The position numbers and the translations under genes were made by a program. The notes beneath the pieces were generated by a model that did no database searches, had not been told where the DNA came from, and saw only the letters and a list, made by a program, of their open reading frames with translations. 20,994 nt of DNA, from positions 1 through 20,994 of the IMG/VR virus record IMGVR_UViG_3300030118_003579. One strand, given 5' to 3'. Within the stretch, counting starts at the first letter, position 1. Every line of letters begins with the position of its first letter. This DNA is from a virus. Of this stretch, positions 7,141 through 13,935 are shown piece by piece.

Positions 7141-8178
7141 ATGGCTACAGTTCGTAGTGATTTAATTATCCCAGAGGTGTTTACCCCCTACTTGATTGAG
7201 GCTACAACCCAGACGGATAGCTTTCTTCAAAGTGGTGTGGTGCAACCTTTGGCAGAATTAAATCTATCCGCAGAAAGAGGCGGAGACTTTGTAAAGATTC
7301 CATTTTACAAAGCAAACTTAAGTGGAGACTTTGAGGTTCTTTCAGACTCAACATCATTAAACCCACAGAAGATCACAGCGGATAACCAAATTGCTGCTGT
7401 ACTTCATAGAGGTAAAGCTTTCAGTTCTAGAGATTTAGCTTCATTAGCAGTTGGTAGTTCAACTGATCCAATGGCTGCTATTGCTCAGAAAATGGCAGCT
7501 TATGTAAACAACCAGAAACAGAAGGATCTATATTCTTGCTTGACTGGTGCTTTTGGTTCTATCAATGCAAACTCAAGCAGTTCAGCATTGTTTGATCTAA
7601 CTATTGATTCTGAGTCAGGTGATACACCTACAGCATTGAGTCCTAGACACGTTGCAAAAGCTCAGTCATTACTAGGCGATCAAGGCGGCAAGCTTACAAC
7701 AATCGCAATGCACAGTAAGTGCTACTACGATCTTGTTGAAAGAAGAGCAGTTGACTTTGTTCTTGCTACTGACATCAATGGTGGTGGAGCTCCAGCATCT
7801 GGTGGTACCATTCAGAACGCATTTGGTAATCCAACAGTCCCAACATTCATGGGTCTAAGAGTTATCGTTTCTGATGATATTCCTACCACAGGCAGCGGGA
7901 GTTCCACAGAGTACTCAGTGTTCATGTTTACAAATGGGGCTGTAGTAACTGGGGAGCAAGCTCCAATCAGAACACAAACAGACAGAGATATCCTTGCTTT
8001 AGAAGAAGCAATGGCTGTTGATCTTCACTACATCTACCACCCAGTTGGTTTGAAGTATGCAGTATCAACTGTCAACCCAACAAGATCAGTTCTTGAAACT
8101 GTAGGCTCTTGGTCGAAAGTCTATGAAACAAAGAATATCGGTATTGTAAGAGCTACCGTTGTTTCTAATAACGACTAG
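7141..8178 (+). CDS. Major capsid protein
   Basis: This 345-residue protein is the main shell subunit, with the HK97 fold inferred from family resemblance. It starts MATVRSDLIIPEVFTPYLIE, followed by TTQTDSFLQSGVVQP and GGDFVKIPFYKANLSGDFEVL, typical of the coat protein group that begins with 'IPEVF..Y...'. Later regions AAYVNNQKQKDLYSCLTGAF and LTTIAMHSKCYYDLVERRAV fit the spine helix and the peripheral domain of that group. LEEAMAVDLHYIYHPVGLKY lies near the C-terminus. There is no long N-terminal delta domain, so the separate upstream coiled-coil gene probably acts as scaffold. The order scaffold, capsid, decoration, connector supports the call. Confidence 0.9.
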   Translation: MATVRSDLIIPEVFTPYLIEATTQTDSFLQSGVVQPLAELNLSAERGGDFVKIPFYKANLSGDFEVLSDSTSLNPQKITADNQIAAVLHRGKAFSSRDLASLAVGSSTDPMAAIAQKMAAYVNNQKQKDLYSCLTGAFGSINANSSSSALFDLTIDSESGDTPTALSPRHVAKAQSLLGDQGGKLTTIAMHSKCYYDLVERRAVDFVLATDINGGGAPASGGTIQNAFGNPTVPTFMGLRVIVSDDIPTTGSGSSTEYSVFMFTNGAVVTGEQAPIRTQTDRDILALEEAMAVDLHYIYHPVGLKYAVSTVNPTRSVLETVGSWSKVYETKNIGIVRATVVSNND

Positions 8179-8190
8179 AGGTAATTAATC

Positions 8191-8556
8191 ATGCCATCTT
8201 TATTTGATGTAACTGCTGGGTCTTTAATTGGCCCAACAACAGGCGGAACAGTCACGCAGGCAAGTTCCAAATCAACAGGTGTCACTCTAAATACAGAGTC
8301 AGGTCAAATCACAATGAACGCAGCGGCTTTGGCGGCAGCGGCTGAAGTAACTTTTACAGTTACAAACAGCAAGATTGCAGCAACTGATGTTGTCGTAGCT
8401 TGTCATGGATCTGCTGGTACAGCTGGTTCTTACTTAGTAAATGCAAACACAATGGCATCAGGATCTTTCAAAGTGACTGTTGCTAACGTAAGTTCTAGTC
8501 AACTAAGTGAAGCGATTGTAATTAACTTTGTTGCTCTTAAGGGTGCTTCAAGTTAA
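8191..8556 (+). CDS. Beta-rich capsid decoration or head fibre-like protein
   Basis: This 121-residue protein is rich in Thr, Ser, Ala and Val with alternating patterns typical of beta sandwiches or trimeric fibres. The core is TVTQASSKSTGVTLNTESGQ (about residues 20-39), then ITMNAAALAAAAEVTFTVTN, then an end that reads LSEAIVINFVALKG. I recall this same domain near capsid genes and in fibre proteins of many phages. Its position just after the capsid gene suggests it decorates the shell. A GAGGT ribosome site lies 9 bases before the ATG. Its stop overlaps the next start (TAATG). The decoration role is inference from position and composition. Confidence 0.62.
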   Translation: MPSLFDVTAGSLIGPTTGGTVTQASSKSTGVTLNTESGQITMNAAALAAAAEVTFTVTNSKIAATDVVVACHGSAGTAGSYLVNANTMASGSFKVTVANVSSSQLSEAIVINFVALKGASS

Positions 8557-8702
8557 TGGGAATGTTCGCTTTTAGGCGAGTGAGGGAACAAAATGAAGCT
8601 GCTCAAAAGGCGGCTTCAGTTTCCACCTCTAAGCCAAAATTAAAACGCAAGTCTCAAAAGGTATCTGCAAATGGCAATCACAATAGTAGCGACAGTCGGT
8701 GA
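8556..8702 (+). CDS. Small conserved-looking phage protein, 48 aa
   Basis: A 48-codon frame begins in a TAATG overlap with the decoration-like gene and ends 32 bases inside the following connector gene. The protein starts MGMFAFRRVREQNEAAQKAA, continues with a Ser/Lys-rich stretch (KPKLKRKSQK) and ends NGNHNSSDSR. I recall 'MGMFAFRR.RE...A' followed by a Lys/Arg-rich tail as a repeated tiny phage gene in exactly this place, so I judge it real. It fills what would otherwise be a 114-base gap. Function is unknown to me; a head-associated or coupling role is possible. Confidence 0.65.
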   Translation: MGMFAFRRVREQNEAAQKAASVSTSKPKLKRKSQKVSANGNHNSSDSR

Positions 8703-9231
8703 TGCTTCAGCTAATAGCTATGTCACATTAACTCAGGCTCAAGCTTTTATTGATGGGCTAACAGAATCTGATGATGTAGTTGCATGGGGTAATAGTACTG
8801 ACGACCAAAAAAACAGGGCATTATTTAGCTCTACACAAAGAATTGATCGTGAGAAATTTCTAGGCTCTAGAGTTTCTGATACTCAGGCTCTTGAGTGGCC
8901 AAGATCAGGAGTGAGAAAACCTGACACATACACTAACCTGTATGGTTTGAGTTTTCCAAATAGATTAGTTGCTGATTATTACCTTGACACTGAAATACCA
9001 GATCGTGTTAAACACGCACAGATTGTTCTTGCTGTTTATTTAAATAATAATAAGGACGGCATAGGACTAAGTGGGCTTGAGGATTTTGCTTCAGTTGCTA
9101 TAGGAAATTTAAACGTCACTCCCAGATTTTATGGGGCAGTGGGCATTGATAGGATTCCACCAATCGTTGACCACTATTTAAAGGGTATTAGAATAGGTGG
9201 AAGAGCAAATTTACCAATTAAGAGGTCTTAA
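8671..9231 (+). CDS. Head-tail connector (DnaT-like family)
   Basis: This 186-residue protein begins MAITIVATVGDASANSYVTL with TQAQAFIDGL following. It then has RALFSSTQRIDREKFLGSRV, ALEWPRSGV and IPDRVKHAQIVLAVYLNNN. This is the pattern of the family often labelled 'putative DnaT-like ssDNA-binding protein', which lies after the capsid gene in many siphophages and is now regarded as a head-tail adaptor. The helical bundle with the 'LEWPR.G' and 'P..VK.A....A' motifs fits gp6/gp15-type connectors that dock beneath the portal. Starting codons overlap the preceding small gene, and AAAAGGT lies about 10 bases upstream of the ATG. The DnaT label should not be taken as evidence of replication function. 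Confidence 0.8.
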   Translation: MAITIVATVGDASANSYVTLTQAQAFIDGLTESDDVVAWGNSTDDQKNRALFSSTQRIDREKFLGSRVSDTQALEWPRSGVRKPDTYTNLYGLSFPNRLVADYYLDTEIPDRVKHAQIVLAVYLNNNKDGIGLSGLEDFASVAIGNLNVTPRFYGAVGIDRIPPIVDHYLKGIRIGGRANLPIKRS

Positions 9232-9233
9232 AA

Positions 9234-9467
9234 ATGCCATACGACTATCCAGCAGCAATAATCATCACAGATACAAATGCCCATACTGGCAGATTTGGAA
9301 AGGTTCATTGTCTTGCTGATGCTAGTGCTACTTTTGTTGCTGAAAATATAACAGAGAACGGTTCTTCAACAATTGCTGGCATTACAATGAAAGCCTCAAC
9401 AGAAGTTTGTGGAGTAATTACAAGCATCACTCTTGCTAGTGGACAAGTCATTGCTTATTATTTATGA
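9234..9467 (+). CDS. Small beta-rich phage protein, 77 aa
   Basis: The 77-residue protein reads MPYDYPAAIIITDTNAHTGR, then a stretch ending CLADASATFVAENI, and closes with EVCGVITSITLASGQVIAYY. Hydrophobic residues alternate through its length, as in a small beta barrel or the base of a trimer. Similar proteins ('HTG.F.......A......G.......T...G......L.SG.VIAY') lie near head and connector genes of other phages as I recall. It could be a decoration protein or a spike base. AGAGGT precedes the ATG by 9 bases. The stop overlaps the next start in an ATGA junction. Confidence 0.55.
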   Translation: MPYDYPAAIIITDTNAHTGRFGKVHCLADASATFVAENITENGSSTIAGITMKASTEVCGVITSITLASGQVIAYYL

Positions 9468-9817
9468 GTATTGCAAAAGCTCTAAAAAAGGCAGCTTCCA
9501 AGACAATCAAAGTTCTTGGTGGCGACATTACTTATAGAAGAGTGACGACTGGAATATATAACCCTACTAGTGGTTCAATGAGTGAAGTAAAAACAGATGT
9601 CAGTATAAAGGGTGTGGTGAGCAACGTAACAAGGTCTGAGATTACTGACCTAGTTTCTAGCCAAGATAAACGACTTACTATATCTGCTGGAGATATAACT
9701 TTCACACCAACAACATTTGATCGAGTTGTTATAAGCGGGACAGAATATAAAATCATTCAGATCAATACAAATGAGCAAGATAATACAGCAATCAGTTTTG
9801 ATATTTTCTTAAGGTAG
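9464..9817 (+). CDS. Head closure / neck protein
   Basis: The 117-residue protein begins with a basic helix (MSIAKALKKAASKTIKVLG) and then beta strands: DITYRRVTTGIYNPTSGSMS, IKGVVSNVTRSEITDLV, KRLTISAGDITFTPTTFDRV, then ISGTEYKIIQINTNEQDNTA. This arrangement, with 'G..YNP.TG' early and 'GD....DR.....G..Y.I' late, is typical of head-closure (stopper, Hc1-like) proteins between connector and tail. It begins in an ATGA overlap and is followed two bases after its stop by the neck gene. No Shine-Dalgarno site is seen, so it probably relies on coupling. Confidence 0.7.
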   Translation: MSIAKALKKAASKTIKVLGGDITYRRVTTGIYNPTSGSMSEVKTDVSIKGVVSNVTRSEITDLVSSQDKRLTISAGDITFTPTTFDRVVISGTEYKIIQINTNEQDNTAISFDIFLR

Positions 9818-9819
9818 AT

Positions 9820-10170
9820 ATGGCTAGACAAATAAGGCTCGATCAAATAGATGATGTGATGAAAGAAGCTATACAGGATTTAGTTGCAGCTACAACTTTA
9901 AAATGGACAGCAAGAGTAAAAATTGAGACTCCTGTTGACACTGGTAGATTAAGAAGTGGTTGGCAAACAAATATTAAAAAATATTCTGGGACAATTATTA
10001 ATAACGTTGCTTATGCGGAGCCTGTTTGTTTTGGATCGAACCTACCTCCATCTTGGGGTGGTGTATATAGAACTAAACAAAATACTGTTGCTGGGTTTCC
10101 TGAGATCATTGGTAAGGAACTTGAAGAATATGCTAGAAGAGAATATGAAAGAATAAAAAGGAGAATTTGA
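9820..10170 (+). CDS. HK97 gp10-like neck / head-tail joining protein
   Basis: The 116-residue protein carries the family signature TPVDTGRLRSGW at about residues 38-49, followed by a beta segment ending NVAYAEPVCFG, an aromatic loop (PPSWGGVYRT) and a C-terminal basic helix (LEEYARREYERIKRR). 'TPVDTG.L..S' is the hallmark of the HK97 gp10 family, which acts at the head-tail interface. It begins two bases after the previous stop with AAGGT 6 bases upstream. Its TGA shares one base with the tail terminator start, and its final codons carry that gene's ribosome site. This fits the neck gene order. Confidence 0.82.
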   Translation: MARQIRLDQIDDVMKEAIQDLVAATTLKWTARVKIETPVDTGRLRSGWQTNIKKYSGTIINNVAYAEPVCFGSNLPPSWGGVYRTKQNTVAGFPEIIGKELEEYARREYERIKRRI

Positions 10171-10607
10171 TGGCAGCAACTGATTTAAACACAGTTAGGG
10201 CAACTATTGAAAAACGTTTAAATGATGAGTTTAGAATAGGGCCATCAATACCTCTTGTTTTTAACAACACCCCTTTTGATGCATCAACTATCGATAAATA
10301 TATTCAATGTATTATTAGCTTTGGATCAAGTGAATACCTTACACAGCAAGCACCTAATTCAAGTACCACCGCCACAAATCTTGTTGTGGGTCTTATTACT
10401 TTTAATATTTATACAAAGCAGGGAATAGGAGCTGGAGAAAATTTCGCAGTTGCGAAAAGACTTAGAAATTTATTTAACAGAATCACTGTTTCTGATGTGC
10501 GTTTTGATCCACCAGTTGGTCCTGAGATATTACAATCAAGTCCAGAGGGCAAATTTCAAACACAGATTAGAATAACATTTGAATTATATGAGGCACTTAC
10601 ACCATGA
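10170..10607 (+). CDS. Tail terminator protein
   Basis: This is a 145-residue protein starting MAATDLNTVRATIEKRLNDE. I place the start at the ATG that overlaps the previous stop (TGATG) because AAGGAG at 10158-10163 lies 6 bases upstream; a TTG one codon earlier is less likely. The features are an N-terminal helix, a strand with IPLVFNNTPFD, then FNIYTKQGIGAGENFAVAKR and LRNLFN, and a last strand QTQIRITFELYEAL. This mixed alpha/beta layout with 'PF....Y..C.I....' fits gpU/DUF4128-type terminators that cap the tube when the tail reaches length. Its location between neck and tube genes supports this. Confidence 0.8.
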   Translation: MAATDLNTVRATIEKRLNDEFRIGPSIPLVFNNTPFDASTIDKYIQCIISFGSSEYLTQQAPNSSTTATNLVVGLITFNIYTKQGIGAGENFAVAKRLRNLFNRITVSDVRFDPPVGPEILQSSPEGKFQTQIRITFELYEALTP

Positions 10608-10744
10608 TTGAAATCACAGAAGAAATGCTTGACGCAATTGAAGCTGTCAAGGGTAGAAGAGATCCCAAATATTGGGACCCTAAATGCAGACGTTATATGG
10701 AGACTCAAAAAGCAAAAGCTGTAAAAAAACCAAAAAAGAGTTAA
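10604..10744 (+). CDS. Small unknown protein, 46 aa
   Basis: A 46-codon frame begins in an ATGA overlap with the tail terminator. The protein has an acidic start (MIEITEEMLDAIEAVKGRRD), then PKYWDPKCRRYMETQ, and a basic end (KAVKKPKKS). I do not recognise a family. Start coupling and the lack of other coding sequence in the interval support it. The acidic-to-basic charge split could serve a bridging role, but that is speculation. A 6-bp inverted repeat lies within its codons at 10663-10677. Confidence 0.55.
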   Translation: MIEITEEMLDAIEAVKGRRDPKYWDPKCRRYMETQKAKAVKKPKKS

Positions 10745-10773
10745 TATATTTATAAATCTTTCTTTTTTTTGTT

Positions 10774-11193
10774 ATGGCTGCTGTAAAAGGTGATGTTGGG
10801 CAAGTCAAATTTGATGATGACGGCTCTTCAGTCAACCCAGTATTAGGCACTAGAGAATGGTCCATGTCTATTACTAAAGATACACAAGAGACAACTGTTC
10901 AAGGTGACACTTTCAAATCTTTTGTTGGTGGACTTATTGAAGGTGAGGGATCTGCTGTTCTCCAATACGACAACGCTGCCTCTGGTGAGACTGCAACATT
11001 TATGGACGGCATCTTGACCACTGGTGACAATGCAACAGCATCTTTTGAACTTTTCCCTGATAGTGCAAGCGGAACTAAAAAAATCAGCTTTAATGGCCTT
11101 ATAACAAACTTTGAACAGGGTTCATCTATTGGTGATGTGAGTACAATTAACATCACGTTTAAGCCATCAGGCACTATTACATCTGCGATCTAA
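10774..11193 (+). CDS. Major tail tube protein
   Basis: The 139-residue protein begins MAAVKGDVGQVKFDDDGSSV and contains LGTREWSMSITKDTQETTVQ, SFVGGLIEGEGSAVLQYDNA, LTTGDNATASFELFPDSASG and ISFNGLITNFEQGSSIGDVS, ending in FKPSG. Beta strands and the 'G.......W......T.D..E.T..GD.....' pattern match the tail tube fold shared by lambda gpV-like proteins. It polymerises into the tube around the tape measure. It is preceded by eight T residues (10763-10770) and GTT, with no Shine-Dalgarno site. The tail chaperone follows seven bases after its stop, which is the usual order. Confidence 0.88.
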   Translation: MAAVKGDVGQVKFDDDGSSVNPVLGTREWSMSITKDTQETTVQGDTFKSFVGGLIEGEGSAVLQYDNAASGETATFMDGILTTGDNATASFELFPDSASGTKKISFNGLITNFEQGSSIGDVSTINITFKPSGTITSAI

Positions 11194-11200
11194 ATAATTT

Positions 11201-11557
11201 ATGGCGACACAAAGAACCGCAGATATTCTGCTTGGGGCTTTTCAAGATGAAATGGTCACAAGAAGAAAATTTGATGTGAAAAATTCTCAAGGAGAAGTAA
11301 AACTATCTCTTTGGTTTAAGCCAATCACAAGATACGCAAGAGTAAAAGCTCAGCAATTAGCTGGTAAAGACGCAGATGCTTTAGTTGTTTCAACTCAACT
11401 TCTTTGTCAAATGGCAGAGAAGGAAGATGGAACTCCAGCTTTTGATATGTCAGATGCTCCAATATTACAACGACAGCTCCCAGAAAAAGTATTAAATGAG
11501 CTTGAGTTGTTTTTAAATGAAATCGAACTAGATATCGATACAGCAAAAAAAGGATAA
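11201..11557 (+). CDS. Tail assembly chaperone, short form (lambda G-like)
   Basis: This is a 118-residue protein, largely helical, with VKLSLWFKPITRYARVKAQQ in the middle and ELELFLNEIELDIDTAKKG at the end. It occupies the lambda G position between the tail tube and the tape measure, where a chaperone binds the tape measure before tube assembly. The terminal codons run GCA AAA AAA GGA TAA, and the seven A residues at 11545-11551 form a slippery run. A -1 slip there adds 60 residues encoded downstream. The protein is somewhat shorter than lambda gpG (140 residues). No independent ribosome site is evident upstream of the ATG. Confidence 0.83.
   Translation: MATQRTADILLGAFQDEMVTRRKFDVKNSQGEVKLSLWFKPITRYARVKAQQLAGKDADALVVSTQLLCQMAEKEDGTPAFDMSDAPILQRQLPEKVLNELELFLNEIELDIDTAKKG
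11545..11551 (+). promoter_or_regulatory. -1 ribosomal frameshift site (A7)
   Basis: The bases AAAAAAA fit the X XXY YYZ slippery pattern relative to the zero frame (GCA AAA AAA GGA). They lie four codons before the G-like stop, counting that stop. Both tRNAs re-pair perfectly in the -1 frame, which then reads AGG ATA AGA GGG and stays open to 11733. A weak imperfect hairpin can be drawn at 11568-11596 (TTGGCTTAGG pairing with CCTAGCAA, with bulges), 17 bases downstream. It might stimulate slipping, but I do not rely on it. Confidence 0.82.
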
Positions 11558-11733
11558 GAGGGGACACTTGGCTTAGGTTTGAGTTTTTCCTAGCAACAGA
11601 ACTTGGTAAGACGGTGCAAGAACTCAGGATGGGAATGACTGAGGCGGAGCTTATTTATTGGGCTGGATATTATGAAATTAAATCTGAAGAAGAAAAAAAG
11701 GCGTTACAACGACAAAAACGCAATTCAAGGTAA
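11551..11733 (+). CDS. Tail assembly chaperone T-like extension (expressed by -1 frameshift)
   Basis: This frame has no start of its own. It is read after a -1 slip at the A7 site, so the fusion product is join(11201..11551, 11551..11733), 117 plus 60 residues, 177 in all. The extension reads RIRGDTWLRFEFFLATELGK, then TVQELRMGMTEAELIYWAGY and a basic-acidic helix to the stop. 'G...EL...M...E...W..YY' is the pattern of lambda T-like domains, which recruit tail tube subunits onto the tape measure-chaperone complex. It fills the otherwise empty 200 bases between chaperone and tape measure, exactly where gpT belongs. Confidence 0.82.
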   Translation, partial: RIRGDTWLRFEFFLATELGKTVQELRMGMTEAELIYWAGYYEIKSEEEKKALQRQKRNSR

Positions 11734-11758
11734 TATAGAGAAAAGACTTTTTTAATTT

Positions 11759-13594
11759 GTGGCACAAGCAAATGTAAAACTTAGCGTTGATGCTACTGGT
11801 GCAATAAGATCCCTAGAAGGTGTCCAAAATAGAACAAATAGATTACAAAACTCATTTAATGGTTTGAGAAATGCAATTGCTGTTACTGGTTTAGCAGTTA
11901 TTGGAAGACAAGCGGTAAATACATCAGCAAATTTTGAAAGGCTAAGGGTCAGATTAGGTTTACTTACAAAAGAAAATGGAGGATTTGCAAAATCTCTTCA
12001 GATTGCTAATGATGCACAGAAAGCTTTTGGTTTAAGTGCAACCGAAGCACTGGAGGGGGTCACAGATATAACAGCAAGATTAGCACCACTTGGATCAAGT
12101 GTTGAAGAAATAAGAACTGTATTTTTTGGTTTTAATACGGCTGCAAAATTGGCTGGTGCATCGGCAATTGAATCATCAAACGCATTTAGGCAACTAGCAC
12201 AGGCTCTTGGCTCAGGAAGGTTGGCTGGTGATGAATTCAGAAGTATATCTGAGCAAGTTCCAACAGTTCTTGCTCCTATTGCGGCTGAGCTTGGAGTAAC
12301 AATTGGTGAGCTTAAAAAATTAGCTGCTGAAGGAGAACTGACAAGTGAAGTTGTTTTGAGAGCTTTAGGTAAAGTCGGAAACGAAGGAAGTGGCTTTTTA
12401 AAGCAATTACTTGCCAATGATCCAACACAAGTCTTTAAAAACTTTAGCAATGCAACAGAGGATCTTTCTAGAGCTTTTGGAGATCAATTAAGACCAGCTG
12501 TGGAAGGTGTAACCAAACTTTTAACGCAATTAGTAATAAAAGTCACTGAGCTTGTCAATTCACCGATAGGACAAACTGCTTTGATATTTGCCGCCATAGC
12601 TACAGCAGCCAAAGGTGTGGCAGTTGCTTTGCCTTTGGTCACTGCTGGTTTGATTAAATTAGCCGCTGCTGGTGGTGTTATGACAGTTGCATTAAACGCA
12701 ATGCCTTTTGTGGCAATCATAGGTCTTATTGGTGGCTTTACCACTGCATTGATTGAGGCAAAAAGAGAACAAGATAATTTCAACAAAGCACTCAAAGAAG
12801 GTGATGAACAACTTTTAAAGAGTCAATTTAATAGATTATTTATTGAAAGACAAAAGCTTTTAAAAAGGTTAGCCGTAGCACAAGAAAATAACAACAAAAG
12901 AGCTATTGCCTCTCTTCAAAGACAACTTGAAGCAAATAAAGCTGCAATTGATCCTATTAAGGAAAAATTAGATGAACAAAGAAAAACAACTGCAGAAATA
13001 GAGAGACAAAACCAAAAACTTAAAGATCAGGAAGACCAACTCAAAAAAAATCAAGATGAGGCAGAAAAACTCAAAGAAAAAATGACAGCTGTAGGTGAAG
13101 AGATCGAAAGCAGCATAAAAAATAATTTAAGAGACGCTATAACTGGTGCTAAATCATTTGGAGAGGCTATGTCAAATGTTTTAAACCGTATACGAGACAA
13201 GATTATTGATGCTCAATTAGACAGGCTGCTCGGTGGTTTTGGTGAGGCTTTTGGTGCTGGTGCAAGTGGTGGAGAGAAAAAAGGACTTGGAGGATTTCTT
13301 GGTAGTATTATTGGAGGACTGTTTGCAAACGGTGGACAGCCACCTGTAAACAAAATATCAGTTGTGGGTGAAAGAGGACCTGAGCTATTTGTTCCTCGTT
13401 CTGCTGGCACAATTATTCCTAATAATCAACTTGGTGGAGAGTCAGTTACAAATAATATTGTTGTCAATGTTGATGCCTCTGGTACTTCAGTTCAAGGAAA
13501 TGATCCAGAAGCAAACCAGTTTGGAGAACAGCTTGCTGCAGCAATACAGGCTGAGATAATTAATCAAAAACGATCTGGAGGTTTACTTAACTGA
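11759..13594 (+). CDS. Tail tape measure protein
   Basis: The 611-residue protein sets tail length: at about 0.15 nm per residue it predicts a tail near 90 nm. Residues 1-220 match tape measure N-terminal domains (SVDATGAIRSLEGVQN, FERLRVRLGLLTKENGG, FRSISEQVPTVLAPIAAELG). Residues about 270-333 are strongly hydrophobic, as if able to insert into a membrane during DNA entry. Residues about 335-455 are a charged coiled coil. The C-terminus has a Gly-rich patch, FANGGQPP, then VVGERGPELFVPRSAGTIIP (about 534-553), a sequence typical of lambda gpH-like proteins. The start is GTG after a six-T run (11748-11753) and no Shine-Dalgarno site. The stop overlaps the next start (TGATG). Confidence 0.94.
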   Translation: MAQANVKLSVDATGAIRSLEGVQNRTNRLQNSFNGLRNAIAVTGLAVIGRQAVNTSANFERLRVRLGLLTKENGGFAKSLQIANDAQKAFGLSATEALEGVTDITARLAPLGSSVEEIRTVFFGFNTAAKLAGASAIESSNAFRQLAQALGSGRLAGDEFRSISEQVPTVLAPIAAELGVTIGELKKLAAEGELTSEVVLRALGKVGNEGSGFLKQLLANDPTQVFKNFSNATEDLSRAFGDQLRPAVEGVTKLLTQLVIKVTELVNSPIGQTALIFAAIATAAKGVAVALPLVTAGLIKLAAAGGVMTVALNAMPFVAIIGLIGGFTTALIEAKREQDNFNKALKEGDEQLLKSQFNRLFIERQKLLKRLAVAQENNNKRAIASLQRQLEANKAAIDPIKEKLDEQRKTTAEIERQNQKLKDQEDQLKKNQDEAEKLKEKMTAVGEEIESSIKNNLRDAITGAKSFGEAMSNVLNRIRDKIIDAQLDRLLGGFGEAFGAGASGGEKKGLGGFLGSIIGGLFANGGQPPVNKISVVGERGPELFVPRSAGTIIPNNQLGGESVTNNIVVNVDASGTSVQGNDPEANQFGEQLAAAIQAEIINQKRSGGLLN

Positions 13595-13935
13595 TGGCAA
13601 CTTTTCCGATAGCAAATCCTGTATATAACACAAGGATTGAGCCTAAGACAAACCAAATAATTGTTAGTTTTGGGGATGGCTTTGAACAACGATTAACAGA
13701 AGGACTGAACCAAATTCCATTGACTGTAAGCTTAACTTTTGAACTTTCTCAAACTGATGCGGACACAGCCATTAGTTTTTTAAATTCAAGAATTACTGAC
13801 GGAGCATCTTTTGATTACACATTACCAAGTGAATCAACTTCAAGAAAATTTGTTTGTGATCGTTTTCCAAGATCAATCCCATTTTTAAACAGGGTTAGAT
13901 TGAATTGCGTGTTTAGGGAGGTGTTTGAACCTTAA
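13594..13935 (+). CDS. Minor tail protein M-like
   Basis: The 113-residue protein matches lambda gpM-like tail tip proteins: FPIANPVYNTRIEPKTNQII, VSFGDGFEQRLTEGLNQIP, then LTFELSQTDADTAISFLNSR and SRKFVCDRFPRSIPFLNRVR. The 'V...FGDGYEQR...GLN' motif is the most diagnostic part. The protein joins the end of the tail tube to the tip complex. It begins in a TGATG overlap with the tape measure, with GGAGG about 12 bases upstream. Directly adjacent genes for L, K, I and J homologues confirm the set. Confidence 0.9.
   Translation: MATFPIANPVYNTRIEPKTNQIIVSFGDGFEQRLTEGLNQIPLTVSLTFELSQTDADTAISFLNSRITDGASFDYTLPSESTSRKFVCDRFPRSIPFLNRVRLNCVFREVFEP

Noticed and set aside
10167-10169. TTG start for the tail terminator
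   Set aside because: The ATG at 10170 is one codon later, overlaps the previous stop, and has the better spacing from AAGGAG.
10663-10677. Inverted repeat TCCCAA-ATA-TTGGGA
   Set aside because: It is within a coding frame (DPKYWDP), has a three-base loop and no T-run, so it is not a convincing terminator.
11568-11596. Imperfect hairpin downstream of the frameshift site
   Set aside because: Two bulges and a G-T pair make it weak and too uncertain to list as a separate stimulator element.
11998-12450. 150-codon frame on the - strand
   Set aside because: It lies inside the tape measure gene; its Ser/Ala/Pro-rich product mirrors the opposite strand's codon use.
13362-13559. 65-codon + strand frame
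   Set aside because: It is an alternate-frame shadow inside the tape measure gene, whose own frame carries the conserved VVGERGPELFVP segment.
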